Below are positions 17,596 to 25,922 of a stretch of 64,000 nucleotides of DNA, one piece after another (position 1 is the stretch's first letter; the number at the start of each line of letters is the position of its first letter). The notes below the pieces were generated by a model. It was not told the DNA's origin and made no database searches. It saw nothing but the letters and a program-made list of their open reading frames with translations. Made by a program: the position numbers and the translations under genes. Location of the stretch: assembly GCA_965217265.1 (NCBI GenBank), contig CBDCHP010000018.1:62001-126000 (forward strand), given 5' to 3'. The DNA is from JAGRGG01 sp965217265 (GTDB taxonomy: Bacteria; Pseudomonadota; Alphaproteobacteria; Geminicoccales; Geminicoccaceae).

Positions 17596-18936
17596 ATGCG
17601 CAACCTCGCCCGCCCACGCGCCGCCGTGCCTGACCCTTCCGTGCTCGCCGGCTACGACGTTGCCGAGCTTCGGCCGCGCGGCTTCAGCCACCTCCTCCTC
17701 GGCGCGATCGTCCTGTTCTTCGCCGTCTTCCTCTCTTGGGCCGCCTGGGCGCACCTCGACGAGGTGACGCGCGGCCAGGGCAGGGTGATCCCGTCGCGCC
17801 AGACCCAGGTCGTGCAGAACCTGGAGGGCGGCATTGTCGCTGAGATCATGGTGCGCGAGGGCGCCATCGTCGATCCGGGCCAAGTCATCATGCGGATCGA
17901 CAACGTGCGCGCGGCCTCGGACTACCGCGAGAAGAAGGCGCGCTACTTCGCGCTGCTCGCCAGCCTCGCCCGGCTCCAGGCCGAGATCGACGAGACGGCG
18001 ATCGTGTTCCCGCAGGAGGTCTTGAGCGAGGCGCGCGAGATCGCCTTGAGCGAGCAGGCCCTGTTCAACTCGCGTCAGGAGCAGCTCGACAACGAACTGG
18101 AGATCCTGCGGCGCCAGGCCGAGCAGCGCGAGCAGGAGGTCGCCGAATTCGAGAGCAAGCTCAAGGGGCTCGAACGCTCGTTCAAGCTGGCGTCCGACGA
18201 GCTGGCGATCGTCGCGCCCCTGGCCAAGAAGCGGGTCGTGGCGCAGTCCGACTACCTACAGCTACAGCGCGAGGTCAACGACCTCGAAGGCGGGCTTGAG
18301 CAGACGAGGCTCGCTTTACCGCGGACGAAGACGGCGCTGCGCGAGGCGCGCCAGCGCATCGAGGGCTCCTACAGCGCCTTTCGCAACGAGGCGCAGCGCG
18401 AGCTTACCGCCATCAGGAGCGAGTTGAGCGGCGTGCGCGAGGTCATCGCCGCCGGCGAGGACAGCGTGCGCCGCACCGGGGTCCGCTCGCCGGTGCGCGG
18501 CACGGTCAAGCGGCTGCACATCTACACGATCGGCGGGGTCATCGGCCCCGGCGACCCCCTGGTCGAGATCGTGCCCCTGGAGGACACGCTCCTGATCGAG
18601 GCGCAGATCCGCCCGGCCGACATCGCTTTTCTGCGCCCCGACCTGCCGGCGACCGTCAAGATCACCGCCTACGACTATTCGATCTACGGCGGGCTGAAGG
18701 GCAAGGTCGAGGACATCAGCGCCGACACCATCGTCAACGACAAGGGCGAGAGCTTCTACCGCGTGCGGGTCCGCACCGAGGAGAGTCACTTGGGCGGGCC
18801 GGGGCGCGACGGCGAACTCACCATCATTCCCGGCATGACGGCCGAAGTCGACGTCATCACCGGCGAGAAGTCCGTGCTCGACTACCTGCTGAAGCCGATC
18901 CTCAAAGCGCGGGATCACGCTTTGCGTGAACGCTAG
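17596..18936 (+). CDS. HlyD-family periplasmic adaptor of the type I secretion system
   Basis: 446 residues from the ATG 4 nt after the ATPase stop. A cytoplasmic tail and one membrane helix (about 37-58, LLGAIVLFFAVFLSWAAWA) are followed by the lipoyl half-motif VVQNLEGGIVAEIMVREG, a long coiled-coil hairpin (about 115-290), and the second lipoyl/beta-barrel part with RSPVRGTVKRLHIYTIGGVIGPGDPLVEIVP. The C-terminal GMTAEVDVITGEKSVLDYLLKPI is the classic HlyD ending. It bridges the ABC transporter and TolC. The last two sense codons and the TAG stop lie inside the left arm of a palindromic element. Confidence 0.94.
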   Translation: MRNLARPRAAVPDPSVLAGYDVAELRPRGFSHLLLGAIVLFFAVFLSWAAWAHLDEVTRGQGRVIPSRQTQVVQNLEGGIVAEIMVREGAIVDPGQVIMRIDNVRAASDYREKKARYFALLASLARLQAEIDETAIVFPQEVLSEAREIALSEQALFNSRQEQLDNELEILRRQAEQREQEVAEFESKLKGLERSFKLASDELAIVAPLAKKRVVAQSDYLQLQREVNDLEGGLEQTRLALPRTKTALREARQRIEGSYSAFRNEAQRELTAIRSELSGVREVIAAGEDSVRRTGVRSPVRGTVKRLHIYTIGGVIGPGDPLVEIVPLEDTLLIEAQIRPADIAFLRPDLPATVKITAYDYSIYGGLKGKVEDISADTIVNDKGESFYRVRVRTEESHLGGPGRDGELTIIPGMTAEVDVITGEKSVLDYLLKPILKARDHALRER

Positions 18937-19082
18937 CGCGTGCGCTGCCGCGCGGGCTTCTTTTTCCCTTTTTTGCGACTTTGGCCGGGGCTGACTTCGG
19001 CGTTGAGGTTGAGGCCAGTCTTCAACGACAAGTAGCAAAAAAGAAAAGAGAAAGCCTGCGCGGCAGCGCACGCGAAGCGTTC
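18928..19082. repeat. AACGCTTCGCG palindromic element, copy 1 (full)
   Basis: 155 bp between the convergent hlyD and amidase genes. The left arm (GAACGCTAGCGCGTGCGCTG, slightly mutated) runs through CCGCGCGGGCTTC into a pyrimidine tract; the right arm is its mirror, ending GCACGCGAAGCGTTC. The core contains TTGGCCGGGGCTGAC and CTTCGGCGTTGAGG. The hlyD stop lies inside the left arm and the amidase stop overlaps the right end. Confidence 0.85.
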
Positions 19083-20511
19083 AATCCCGTGGATCGATCG
19101 GCAGCCCCGCCTTGAGGTCCAGCGCATCTTCGAGCATTGCCGCGACCGCGAGCAGCATCGCCTCGCCGCGCGGCGGGCCGACCATCTGCAGGCCAACGGG
19201 CAGGCCGTCGCGGGTGAAGCCGCAGGGCAGCGACAGGGCCGGGCAGCCGGTGAGGGTGATGGCGGACGCGATCAGGAGCCAATCGACGTAGGTGTCGAAG
19301 CGATGCCCATTTAATGTTTCGAGCCAGCGCTGCTCGATCGGAAAGGGCGGCGTGATCGTCGCCGGGCACAAGAGGAGGTGGTGGTCGGCGAAGAAGGCGG
19401 CGGTATCGGCGGTGATGCGCCCGCGCGCGCGCTCGGCCGCCCCGGTCTCGTCGGCGCTTGAGGCAAGGCCGCGCTCGATGTTCCAGACGATCTCGGGCTT
19501 GAGCTCGGCCCGGTGTTGGTCGAGGAGCGGCGCCTTGGCGGCGGCGTAGTTCGCCGCGCGCAGGACGGTGAACGCCTCCTCGGCCTCGCTAAAGTCGGGG
19601 CAGGCGTTCTCGATCACCCGTGCCCCCGTCTCGGCCAGCTTGGCGGCGGCGCGCTCGCAGATTGCGGCGATTTCGGGATCGACCGGGGTGATGCCGCCGA
19701 GATCGGCCGAGAACGCTACCTTGAGGTCGGCGGGTGGCCGTTCGACCGCCTCGGCGAACGGCACGGCCGGGGGATCGAAGCTCAACGGATCGCGCGGATC
19801 GAAGCCCGCCGTCGCGTCCAAGAGCAAGGCGAGGTCGCGCACGTTGCGCGCCATCGGCCCCTCGACGGGGAGCGGCGAGAACGGCAGCGGCGCCGGGCCG
19901 TGCGGCACGCGGCCGGGGCTCGGGCGCAAGCCGACGACGCCGCAGAACGCGGCCGGCGTGCGCAAGGAGCCCGCGAGGTCGGAGCCGTCGCACAGCCACG
20001 CCATGCCGGTCGCCAGCGCCGCCGCGGCCCCGCCCGACGAGCCGCCGGCGGTGAGGCCGTGCCGCCAGGGGTTGTGGGTGGCGCCGAACACCTCGTTGAA
20101 GGTGTTGCCGCCGGCGCCGAACTCGGGCGTGTTAGTCTTGCCGAGCAGGATGGCGCCGTTTCGCTCCAGCCGCCGCGCCTCGATCGCCGAGACGGCGGGC
20201 ACGTGCTCGCGGTAGATCGGCGAGCCGTAGGTCGTGCGCAGGCCCGCGACGTCGACCAGGTCCTTGATCAGGACCGGCAGCCCGGCGAGCCAGCCGCGCG
20301 TGCCCCCGGTCGGCTTTGGGTGCTCCATGACGAAGCGGCGGGCATGGGCGCGGGCGCGTTCGGGGTCGATCGTCGGCACGGCGTTGATCCGGCCGTCCAC
20401 GGCCGCGATCCGCCCCAGCATCGCCTCGACCGCCTCGATCGGCGACACCTCGCCGCTTTGCAGGAGTTCGACCATTCGGCGGGCATCCAGCCGCCACAGA
20501 TCCGTCGTCAT
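19081..20511 (-). CDS. amidase-signature family amidase
   Basis: 476 residues from the ATG at 20511 (GGAAGG upstream). The Ser-cisSer-Lys triad is visible: Lys83 in PVLIKDLVDVAG, Ser158/159 in TAGGSSGGAAAA, and nucleophile Ser182 in SDLAGSLRTPA. The C-terminal TGCPALSLPCGFTRDGLPVGLQMVG is typical. The family hydrolyses amides (GatA, indoleacetamide or acylamide hydrolases). No gatB/gatC is adjacent, so it is probably not the tRNA amidotransferase; the substrate is unknown. Its TGA is formed by the arm of the palindromic element. Confidence 0.9.
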   Translation of the reverse strand: MTTDLWRLDARRMVELLQSGEVSPIEAVEAMLGRIAAVDGRINAVPTIDPERARAHARRFVMEHPKPTGGTRGWLAGLPVLIKDLVDVAGLRTTYGSPIYREHVPAVSAIEARRLERNGAILLGKTNTPEFGAGGNTFNEVFGATHNPWRHGLTAGGSSGGAAAALATGMAWLCDGSDLAGSLRTPAAFCGVVGLRPSPGRVPHGPAPLPFSPLPVEGPMARNVRDLALLLDATAGFDPRDPLSFDPPAVPFAEAVERPPADLKVAFSADLGGITPVDPEIAAICERAAAKLAETGARVIENACPDFSEAEEAFTVLRAANYAAAKAPLLDQHRAELKPEIVWNIERGLASSADETGAAERARGRITADTAAFFADHHLLLCPATITPPFPIEQRWLETLNGHRFDTYVDWLLIASAITLTGCPALSLPCGFTRDGLPVGLQMVGPPRGEAMLLAVAAMLEDALDLKAGLPIDPRD

Positions 20512-20542
20512 CGGCCTTCCTTTCGCGCCATGTCGTTTCGCA

Positions 20543-21400
20543 TCATGGGCAGGTGCGGTAGGTAAGCCAGCCGAGTTGCCGGCCGTCGTCCGGATCGTCC
20601 ACGGGCTCGGTGGCAAAGCAGGCCCCTTCGGGCGGGGTCGCGCCCGCCAGGGTGAAGGACGGGTCGCCGCTGCGCTGCGGCAGGGCCATCTGCCACGTCA
20701 TCGGGTCGTAGCGCAGCGGCGTGCCGCCCTCGACCTTGATGATGCACTCCCAGCGCCGCGCCGCCGCGTCGAGCACGACGACGTCGACCAGGCCGCGGTT
20801 GAGCGGGATCGCCTTGACCGCCGCCGCCGGCTGGGCCGAACTCGTGTTGAGGCAGTCGCGAACGGCGGCGAAGTGGTCGACGAGGTAGCGCGACCAGTCG
20901 TCGCGCTCCACGAGCGGCGGGTCCTCGGCACGGGGCGGGGGGACCTCTCGCGCCGCGTCGCCTTTGGGCGCGTCGGTCGCGGGCGCGGGTATCGGCGTCG
21001 CGGGCGTCGGGATCACCTCGGCCGGCACCGGTGCTGGCGTGGGCGTCGAAGCGGCCTTGGCGGGCGCCGGCGCGGGCGTCGCGGCAGGCTCGGCCGGTGC
21101 TTGTGCGGCAAGATCGAGATCGGCGATCAGGTCGCCGCGGATCCAGCCCTCGTAGGCGCCGTTCGGGCCGCGCACCCGATACCACGCGTGCGTCTGCCGC
21201 TGGACGGTTTCAAGGACGCTCACCTCATCCATTCCGGCGGCGCGGCCGACCACGTTGCCGGCCTCGACCTTTGGCGACGCGCGCACGTTGACCTTGGCCC
21301 CCGCCCGCGCCTCGATCCGGGCGGTTCCTTCCTGCGCCACCGCTTCCCACGGCCCGGCCGCGAGCACCAACCCGAGGACGAGCCAAGCCATCGTTCGCAT
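20543..21400 (-). CDS. exported SH3-domain protein
   Basis: 285 residues. A signal peptide (MAWLVLGLVLAAGPWEAVAQ) leads to a bacterial SH3 domain at about 28-95 (KVNVRASPKVEAGNVVGRAAGMDEVSVLE...WYRVRGPNGAYEGWIRGDL). A Pro/Ala/Thr spacer of about 60 residues precedes a C-terminal domain of about 110 residues with Cys residues in DCLNTSS, WECIIKV, GACFAT and YRTCP, probably disulphide-linked in the periplasm. SH3b domains often bind peptidoglycan. The function of the C-terminal domain is not recognised. The amidase gene follows after 31 nt. Confidence 0.8.
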   Translation of the reverse strand: MRTMAWLVLGLVLAAGPWEAVAQEGTARIEARAGAKVNVRASPKVEAGNVVGRAAGMDEVSVLETVQRQTHAWYRVRGPNGAYEGWIRGDLIADLDLAAQAPAEPAATPAPAPAKAASTPTPAPVPAEVIPTPATPIPAPATDAPKGDAAREVPPPRAEDPPLVERDDWSRYLVDHFAAVRDCLNTSSAQPAAAVKAIPLNRGLVDVVVLDAAARRWECIIKVEGGTPLRYDPMTWQMALPQRSGDPSFTLAGATPPEGACFATEPVDDPDDGRQLGWLTYRTCP

Positions 21401-21469
21401 CGAGACCCTCGATCATGAAAGTACCGGCCGACGTGACGCGAACCGAACGGCGCGCGCGGACCGTTCGTG

Positions 21470-23530
21470 TCACGGTTTGCCGCCGTTCAGCAAGCGGTCG
21501 AGCAGTTGCGAGGCGGCATCCTCGATCGCCCCCTCGACAGCACCGTCGTCCTGTTGCGTCGATCCCTCGGCCCCTTGCTGCCGGCCCCCTTCGCCGAGGC
21601 GCCCCTGCGCCTTGGTGGCGATCTCGCCGCCCAGCTTCTCCAACGTCCCCGAATCGCGCAGGTCGCCGCTGCGCTTCCCGTCGAGCTCGACGCTGTAGGC
21701 GATGTCCTGCCAAGGACCGTCGGCGACCAGGACCACGTCGTCGAACAGGCCGGCCCCCATCAAGCCGCCCTCGGCGGCGAGCAGGCTGGCGAGCGATCCG
21801 GGCAACAGCCCGCCGAGCGGGTTGGCGCCGTTCGATTGCCCGGACTGCCCCTCCTCGGGCGTGATCGGGGTCAGTCGGGCCTCGATCCGGCGCTCGGGCA
21901 GGTTCGCCGTCGCGTCGCCGTCGATCTTGAGGTCGATCAGATCGACCCGCAACGTCTTTGACCGGGCGACGCCGTCCTGCACGGCGACGTCGATCTCGAC
22001 CCGCGCCGGCGGGCCTTTCGGGTCGAGTGCTGCCGGGGCGCCGGTCAGGAGCGCGAGGCCCTGGCGCACCATCCCCAACGCATCCTCGTTCTTCGCCTCG
22101 ACCCCATCGGTGACGAGCCGGACGTCGCCGTTGAGGTTGCGCACGAGATCGGCGATCGAAGCGCCCGACGCGGTGAGGTCGAGCTTGCCCTTGCCGCGCC
22201 CGGACAGGCCGAGGTCGGGCGCGACGACGGCCGCGATCGGCCCCATCTCGAAATCGTCCCCGTCCAGTTCGAGGCGCAGCGACGGCGGGCCTTTCGCCTC
22301 GCGTACGGCCTCCATCATGCCGGCGACCTTGCCGCCGAAGGTCTCGATCGCCCCGACCCGCAGCCGCACCGCGCGGTCGTCGGCGAACAGATGCCCGGCA
22401 CCGTCGCGCAGGTCGACGTCCCGCCACGTCAGGCGATCGAAGGCGAGATCGACGTCGAGGTCGAGCGGCAGCGGCACCGGCCAAGCGATCTCCCGCTCGG
22501 GCCAGCCGTCTTGCCCGGAGGAATCCTCGCCGGTGTCGGGGCCGACCCGCCCGACGGCGACCTCGCCGAGGTCGAGCCTGCCGGCGACCTTCGGTCGACC
22601 CTTGAGGGCGACGTCGAGCGCGCCGTTGACGTCGAGTTCATCGGTCTTGAGGCGCAGCTTGTCGAGCGCGAAGCGGGTCGTGTCGCCCTTGAGATCCGTC
22701 GTCAGCGTCGCCGCGCGCGGCAGCCGCTCGGGCAATGCCACGTCGTCGCCGGCCCAGCGGGCGAGATCGGCCGGGGCCTCGGTCTCGGCCTCGACGCGCA
22801 GGTCGAGGACGGGTTCGCCGCCCACGCGGCCCTCGACGCGGGCACGGCCCCCCGGCGCTTTAAGATCGGCCTCGACCGGGCTCGCCGTGCCGTCCTTGAT
22901 CGCCGCCACGTCGTCGATTCGACCCTCGATCGTCGCGGGGCCGGTGGCGCCGACGGCTCGGCCCTCGAACGTCAGCGCCCCGCCGTCCGCCGCCTGCGCC
23001 AGGAAGGCGATTCGATCGAATCGCCGCGGGCGTTCGCGGCCGGGCCCGTCGATCGTCAGGCCGCCGCCCGCGACCCGCACGCGCTCGACCTGGAGGCCCC
23101 AGCCGGAGGCCGGCTTGCCGCCGTTCGACGATCCGCCGCCGAACGTGGTGGGTAAGTTCCACTTGCCCGCCTCATCGCGGGCGAGGTGCAGTTCCGGCGC
23201 GTTGAAATCGAGGCGCCGGACCGCGAGCACGCCGTCGGTCAGCCGGCCCGTGTCGAGTTCGAGCACGACCCGCTCGGTGGCGAAGAGGGGCGTCGTGCGA
23301 TCGCGCCACGCGGCGTCGGCGATCCGCACCCCGTTCGCCTCGAAGCGGGTGGGGTTGAACAGGCTGAACTCGAAGTCGCCCGCGATCTCGACGTCGCGGC
23401 CGAGCGCCTTGCCCAGCGCAGCGCTCGCAGGGCCTTTGAGCAGGGACGCCGGCAGGAGGAGCAAGAGGGCGATGAGCGCCACGGGCAGCAGGAGAACAAC
23501 CGCGAGCCCCCACAAAATTGGCTTGCGCAC
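21470..23530 (-). CDS. AsmA-family envelope protein
   Basis: 686 residues. One N-terminal membrane helix (about 6-30, ILWGLAVVLLLPVALIALLLLLPASLL) is followed by the AsmA N-domain (LGRDVEIAGDFEFSLFNPTRFEANGVRIADAAW), a long beta-rich region, and the C-terminal AsmA motif LSGRGKGKLDLTASG...LNGDVRLVTDGVEAKN. AsmA/TamB-like proteins form bridge-like beta-sheet grooves between the inner and outer membrane and are implicated in lipid transport or outer-membrane assembly. It is probably anchored in the inner membrane with the bulk in the periplasm. Confidence 0.88.
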   Translation of the reverse strand: MRKPILWGLAVVLLLPVALIALLLLLPASLLKGPASAALGKALGRDVEIAGDFEFSLFNPTRFEANGVRIADAAWRDRTTPLFATERVVLELDTGRLTDGVLAVRRLDFNAPELHLARDEAGKWNLPTTFGGGSSNGGKPASGWGLQVERVRVAGGGLTIDGPGRERPRRFDRIAFLAQAADGGALTFEGRAVGATGPATIEGRIDDVAAIKDGTASPVEADLKAPGGRARVEGRVGGEPVLDLRVEAETEAPADLARWAGDDVALPERLPRAATLTTDLKGDTTRFALDKLRLKTDELDVNGALDVALKGRPKVAGRLDLGEVAVGRVGPDTGEDSSGQDGWPEREIAWPVPLPLDLDVDLAFDRLTWRDVDLRDGAGHLFADDRAVRLRVGAIETFGGKVAGMMEAVREAKGPPSLRLELDGDDFEMGPIAAVVAPDLGLSGRGKGKLDLTASGASIADLVRNLNGDVRLVTDGVEAKNEDALGMVRQGLALLTGAPAALDPKGPPARVEIDVAVQDGVARSKTLRVDLIDLKIDGDATANLPERRIEARLTPITPEEGQSGQSNGANPLGGLLPGSLASLLAAEGGLMGAGLFDDVVLVADGPWQDIAYSVELDGKRSGDLRDSGTLEKLGGEIATKAQGRLGEGGRQQGAEGSTQQDDGAVEGAIEDAASQLLDRLLNGGKP

Positions 23531-23629
23531 GATTCTCTCCCTCTTCTGCCGATTGCCGCGGGCCGCCTTCTATTCTGTCATGGCGCATGTACAAGGCAAA
23601 GGCCATAGCCGGCTTGGCGGAGAGGCGGT

Positions 23630-23725
23630 GAACGCTGCGCGTGCGCTGGGCGCGCGGCCTTCTTTTTCCCTTTTTTTGCTAATTATTTGGGCCCGGCTTT
23701 GACGCCGAGGGTAATCTTGGAACAC
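23630..23725. repeat. AACGCTTCGCG palindromic element, copy 2 (single arm)
   Basis: Only the left arm is clear: GAACGCTGCGCGTGCGCTGG then GCGCGCGGCCTTC and a long T-rich tract to about 23678. Decayed core sequence (GCCCGGCTTTGACGCCGAGG) follows and the mirror arm is missing. It lies between the AsmA start and the diheme cytochrome stop and is the only copy not abutting a stop codon. Confidence 0.65.
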
Positions 23726-23739
23726 GACGGTAAGATGCT

Positions 23740-24609
23740 TCAGCGGGCCGGTAGCGAGAGGATGTATGTCACGACGGCGTCGAGGTCTTCCTCCGGCAGC
23801 TTGTTGGTGCTGTTCTCGACCACCTTGCCCATCTCGCCGCCGATGAAGTCGCCGTCGGGCAACATGCCGAGCGTCAAGACGGTCTTCAAGTCGCCCTCGC
23901 TCCAGCCCTTGAGGCCGTTCTCGCTCTGGCTGATGTCCGGGACCGGCTTGCCGTCCGGCCCCTGGGCGGCACCGCCGAACATCGCGTCCTCTTCGATGGC
24001 GCCGGCGAAGTTGCGCGGGCTGTGGCACTCGGCACAGTGGCCGGGCGCGCGCACGAGGTAGCGGCCGCGGTTCCACGCCTCGCTCTCGCCCTGTTCCGGC
24101 GGCAGCTCGCCCGCCTCGAAGAAGACCCAGCGCCAGGGCCAGAGGCCGAAGCGAAGGTTGTAGGGAAAGCCCAGGTCGTGCGGCTCAGACGGCTGTGCGA
24201 CCGGTTCGACGGTCTGCAGGTAGGCCCAGAGCGCCTTGACGTCGGCGTCGGTCATGTGGGTGTAGGAGGTGTAGGGAAAGGCCGGGTAGTAGGGGTCCCC
24301 GTCCGGCGAAACGCCCTCCTTCATCGCCCGGACGAAGTCGGCCTCGCTCCACGCCCCCAGCCCGTTCTCGGGGTCAGGGGTGATGTTCGGCGGATGAAAG
24401 GTGCCGAACGGGGTCTTGAGCTCGTAGCCGCCCGCGAGCGCCGGACCGTCCTTCGCCGTGTGGCAACTGGCGCAGCCACCCACGTTGAACAGGAGTTCGC
24501 CCCGCTTGGCCGCCGCTTCCCCGTCTTGTGGGACTTGATCCTGGGCCAGCGCGGCCGGGGCGGCGAGCGCCGCCGTCAGCAGCGCCGCCGCCGCGAGCCG
24601 TGCCTGCAT
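23740..24609 (-). CDS. diheme c-type cytochrome
   Basis: 289 residues. The signal peptide ends near ALA-QD at 22/23. Two haem c motifs are present: CASCH at 46-50 and CAECH at 192-196, each in its own cytochrome c domain (KRGELLFNVGGCASCH and GRYLVRAPGHCAECH). Candidate axial methionines lie in AFVRAMKEGVSPDG and LTLGMLPDGDF. It is a periplasmic electron carrier of the kind that serves as the cytochrome subunit for membrane dehydrogenases. It is 5 nt downstream of the cytochrome c' gene, so the pair is almost certainly cotranscribed. The redox partner is not in the window. Confidence 0.92.
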   Translation of the reverse strand: MQARLAAAALLTAALAAPAALAQDQVPQDGEAAAKRGELLFNVGGCASCHTAKDGPALAGGYELKTPFGTFHPPNITPDPENGLGAWSEADFVRAMKEGVSPDGDPYYPAFPYTSYTHMTDADVKALWAYLQTVEPVAQPSEPHDLGFPYNLRFGLWPWRWVFFEAGELPPEQGESEAWNRGRYLVRAPGHCAECHSPRNFAGAIEEDAMFGGAAQGPDGKPVPDISQSENGLKGWSEGDLKTVLTLGMLPDGDFIGGEMGKVVENSTNKLPEEDLDAVVTYILSLPAR

Positions 24610-24614
24610 CCGTG

Positions 24615-25088
24615 CTAGTCCTCGTCCTTCTCGCGGTAGTCGTCGTGGCAGTTGCCGCAGCCCTGCTTGCCGAGCGCGGCGTAGGCCTGGACCGCCGCCT
24701 GCTGGTCGCCGCCGTCGAGCGCTGCCAGGAACGCCTGCGCCTTCTCCTCGAAGTTGGTTGCCGCCTCCTCGAAGCCGGCCTGGTCCTGCCAGACGGCCGG
24801 CATCGCCTTGCTGCCGGTGCCGTCGCTGCCCTCGGGGAACATCGCGACGATGTGCGGGGCCGAATCGACCATGTACTGGGCGTGGACCTTGGCCATCTCC
24901 ATCGGCCCCTCGCCCTCGACGAGGAGGACCTTCAAAGCGCCCATCTCGGCGCCGAACGAGCCCATCACGCCGTGCCGGTAGGCGACGATCCCGGTCGCCT
25001 CCTCTTCCTCCTGCGCCGACACCCCCGACACCCCGAACAAGATCGCCGCACCCGTCAGCGCCAGCGCCGTCGTCCGTAGAACCCGCAT
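24615..25088 (-). CDS. cytochrome c' (class II cytochrome c)
   Basis: 157 residues. A signal peptide (ALALTGAAILFGVSGVSAQ) precedes a four-helix domain with the haem motif CGNCH at 144-148, near the C-terminus as in class II cytochromes c. The expected pattern is present: GIVAYRHGVMG near the mature N-terminus supplies a possible axial Met, then MAKVHAQYMVDSAPHIVAMFPEGS. Cytochromes c' bind NO and other small ligands in the periplasm. It is the first gene of the pair with the diheme cytochrome; the 354-nt AT-rich gap upstream should hold the promoter. Confidence 0.9.
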   Translation of the reverse strand: MRVLRTTALALTGAAILFGVSGVSAQEEEEATGIVAYRHGVMGSFGAEMGALKVLLVEGEGPMEMAKVHAQYMVDSAPHIVAMFPEGSDGTGSKAMPAVWQDQAGFEEAATNFEEKAQAFLAALDGGDQQAAVQAYAALGKQGCGNCHDDYREKDED

Positions 25089-25442
25089 TCGCTTCCCCCC
25101 GTGCTCGTCCGCCCGGACCGCCGTTCGGTTCCGGACAGTCGTGAGCTTAGAACGATTGCAAATTTGGACAACACCGCATCCAGGCTTTGAAGATTAAAAA
25201 AATCTGTACTTTTTTGGTCCGGATACGTCTCAAGTTTGCTTAGGGTTTAGTAAATCCGTTTTTTCGTTAAACTGTTGCTCTAGGCACCCTCCATTGGCTT
25301 TGTTCTGTAACGTCGCCTCGTTTCGCTCGATGACACCAATCCTGCTGCCGGCAAGGCTTCCTGTTCTATCCCGCTCACTCCCGCGCCGGGCACGTCGCAT
25401 CGAAGGCTTGTGGCGGTCAATAAACAGGCATATGCCCGCTTC
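25089..25442. other. AT-rich divergent intergenic region between cytochrome c' and MarR genes
   Basis: 354 nt with no gene. The stretch 25146-25290 is strikingly AT-rich for this genome, with runs such as GATTAAAAAAATCTG and CCGTTTTTTCG. Promoters for both divergent genes should be here, but no convincing -35/-10 pair could be fixed. No palindromic element is present. Confidence 0.5.
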
Positions 25443-25856
25443 ATGACCGACGATCCTTGCATCTGCACCGGCCTGCGCCGGGCCGCGCACGCCGTCAGCC
25501 AAGCCTACGACGCGGCATTGGCGCCGGTGGGGCTGAAGGTGACGATGTACCGCCTGTTGAAGACGGTGGCCTGCCTGGAGCGGCCCAATATTACGGGCCT
25601 CGCCGCCGCAATGGACCTCGACCGCAGCACGCTCGGGCGCAACCTGCGCGTCTTGGAGCGCGACGGGCTCGTCCGGCTGCGGGGCGGCGAGGACGGCCGC
25701 GCCACCCTCATTGAGCCGACTGAGAAGGGCAGTGCGACGCTGAGAGCCGCTGTGCCGCTCTGGGCCGAGGCGCAGGCGGCGATCAAGGCTAAGTTGGGGC
25801 CGGACCGGGCGGTGCTGCTCGACCTGCTCGACCGGGTCCAGGCACCGGCGGCCTGA
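25443..25856 (+). CDS. MarR-family transcriptional regulator
   Basis: 137 residues from the ATG at 25443; a GTG 33 nt upstream with a GAAGG site is an alternative. The winged helix-turn-helix is clear: LKVTMYRLLKTVACLERPNITGLAAAMDLDRSTLGRNLRVLERDGLVRLRGGEDGRATLIEPTEKG. MarR dimers bind palindromes and usually release DNA on binding small phenolic ligands or on oxidation. Cys residues in DDPCICTGL at the N-terminus could be redox sensors. The next gene is an MFS transporter, the usual regulator-target arrangement. Confidence 0.9.
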   Translation: MTDDPCICTGLRRAAHAVSQAYDAALAPVGLKVTMYRLLKTVACLERPNITGLAAAMDLDRSTLGRNLRVLERDGLVRLRGGEDGRATLIEPTEKGSATLRAAVPLWAEAQAAIKAKLGPDRAVLLDLLDRVQAPAA

Positions 25857-25860
25857 CGAC

Positions 25861-25886
25861 GTGTCGAAAGGCAGACGAGTCGACAC
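25861..25886. promoter_or_regulatory. candidate MarR operator
   Basis: A perfect 7-bp inverted repeat, GTGTCGA at 25861-25867 and TCGACAC at 25880-25886, separated by 12 nt, lies between the MarR stop and the MFS start. Size and position fit a dimeric regulator site in the MFS leader. Binding is inferred only from symmetry and context. Confidence 0.4.
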
Positions 25887-25922
25887 CGTAGAACGGGCAT
25901 ATACCGATAAAGGGAACAAGAC

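Noticed and set aside
18928..19082. Reading the palindromic elements as ordinary intrinsic terminators
   Set aside because: The T-tracts lie inside the long stem, not after it, and both strands are alike. Termination is possible but the architecture is not that of a simple hairpin followed by a T-run.
19081..20511. GatA subunit of the tRNA amidotransferase
   Set aside because: The amidase signature fits, but gatC and gatB are not adjacent and the C-terminus resembles general amidases.
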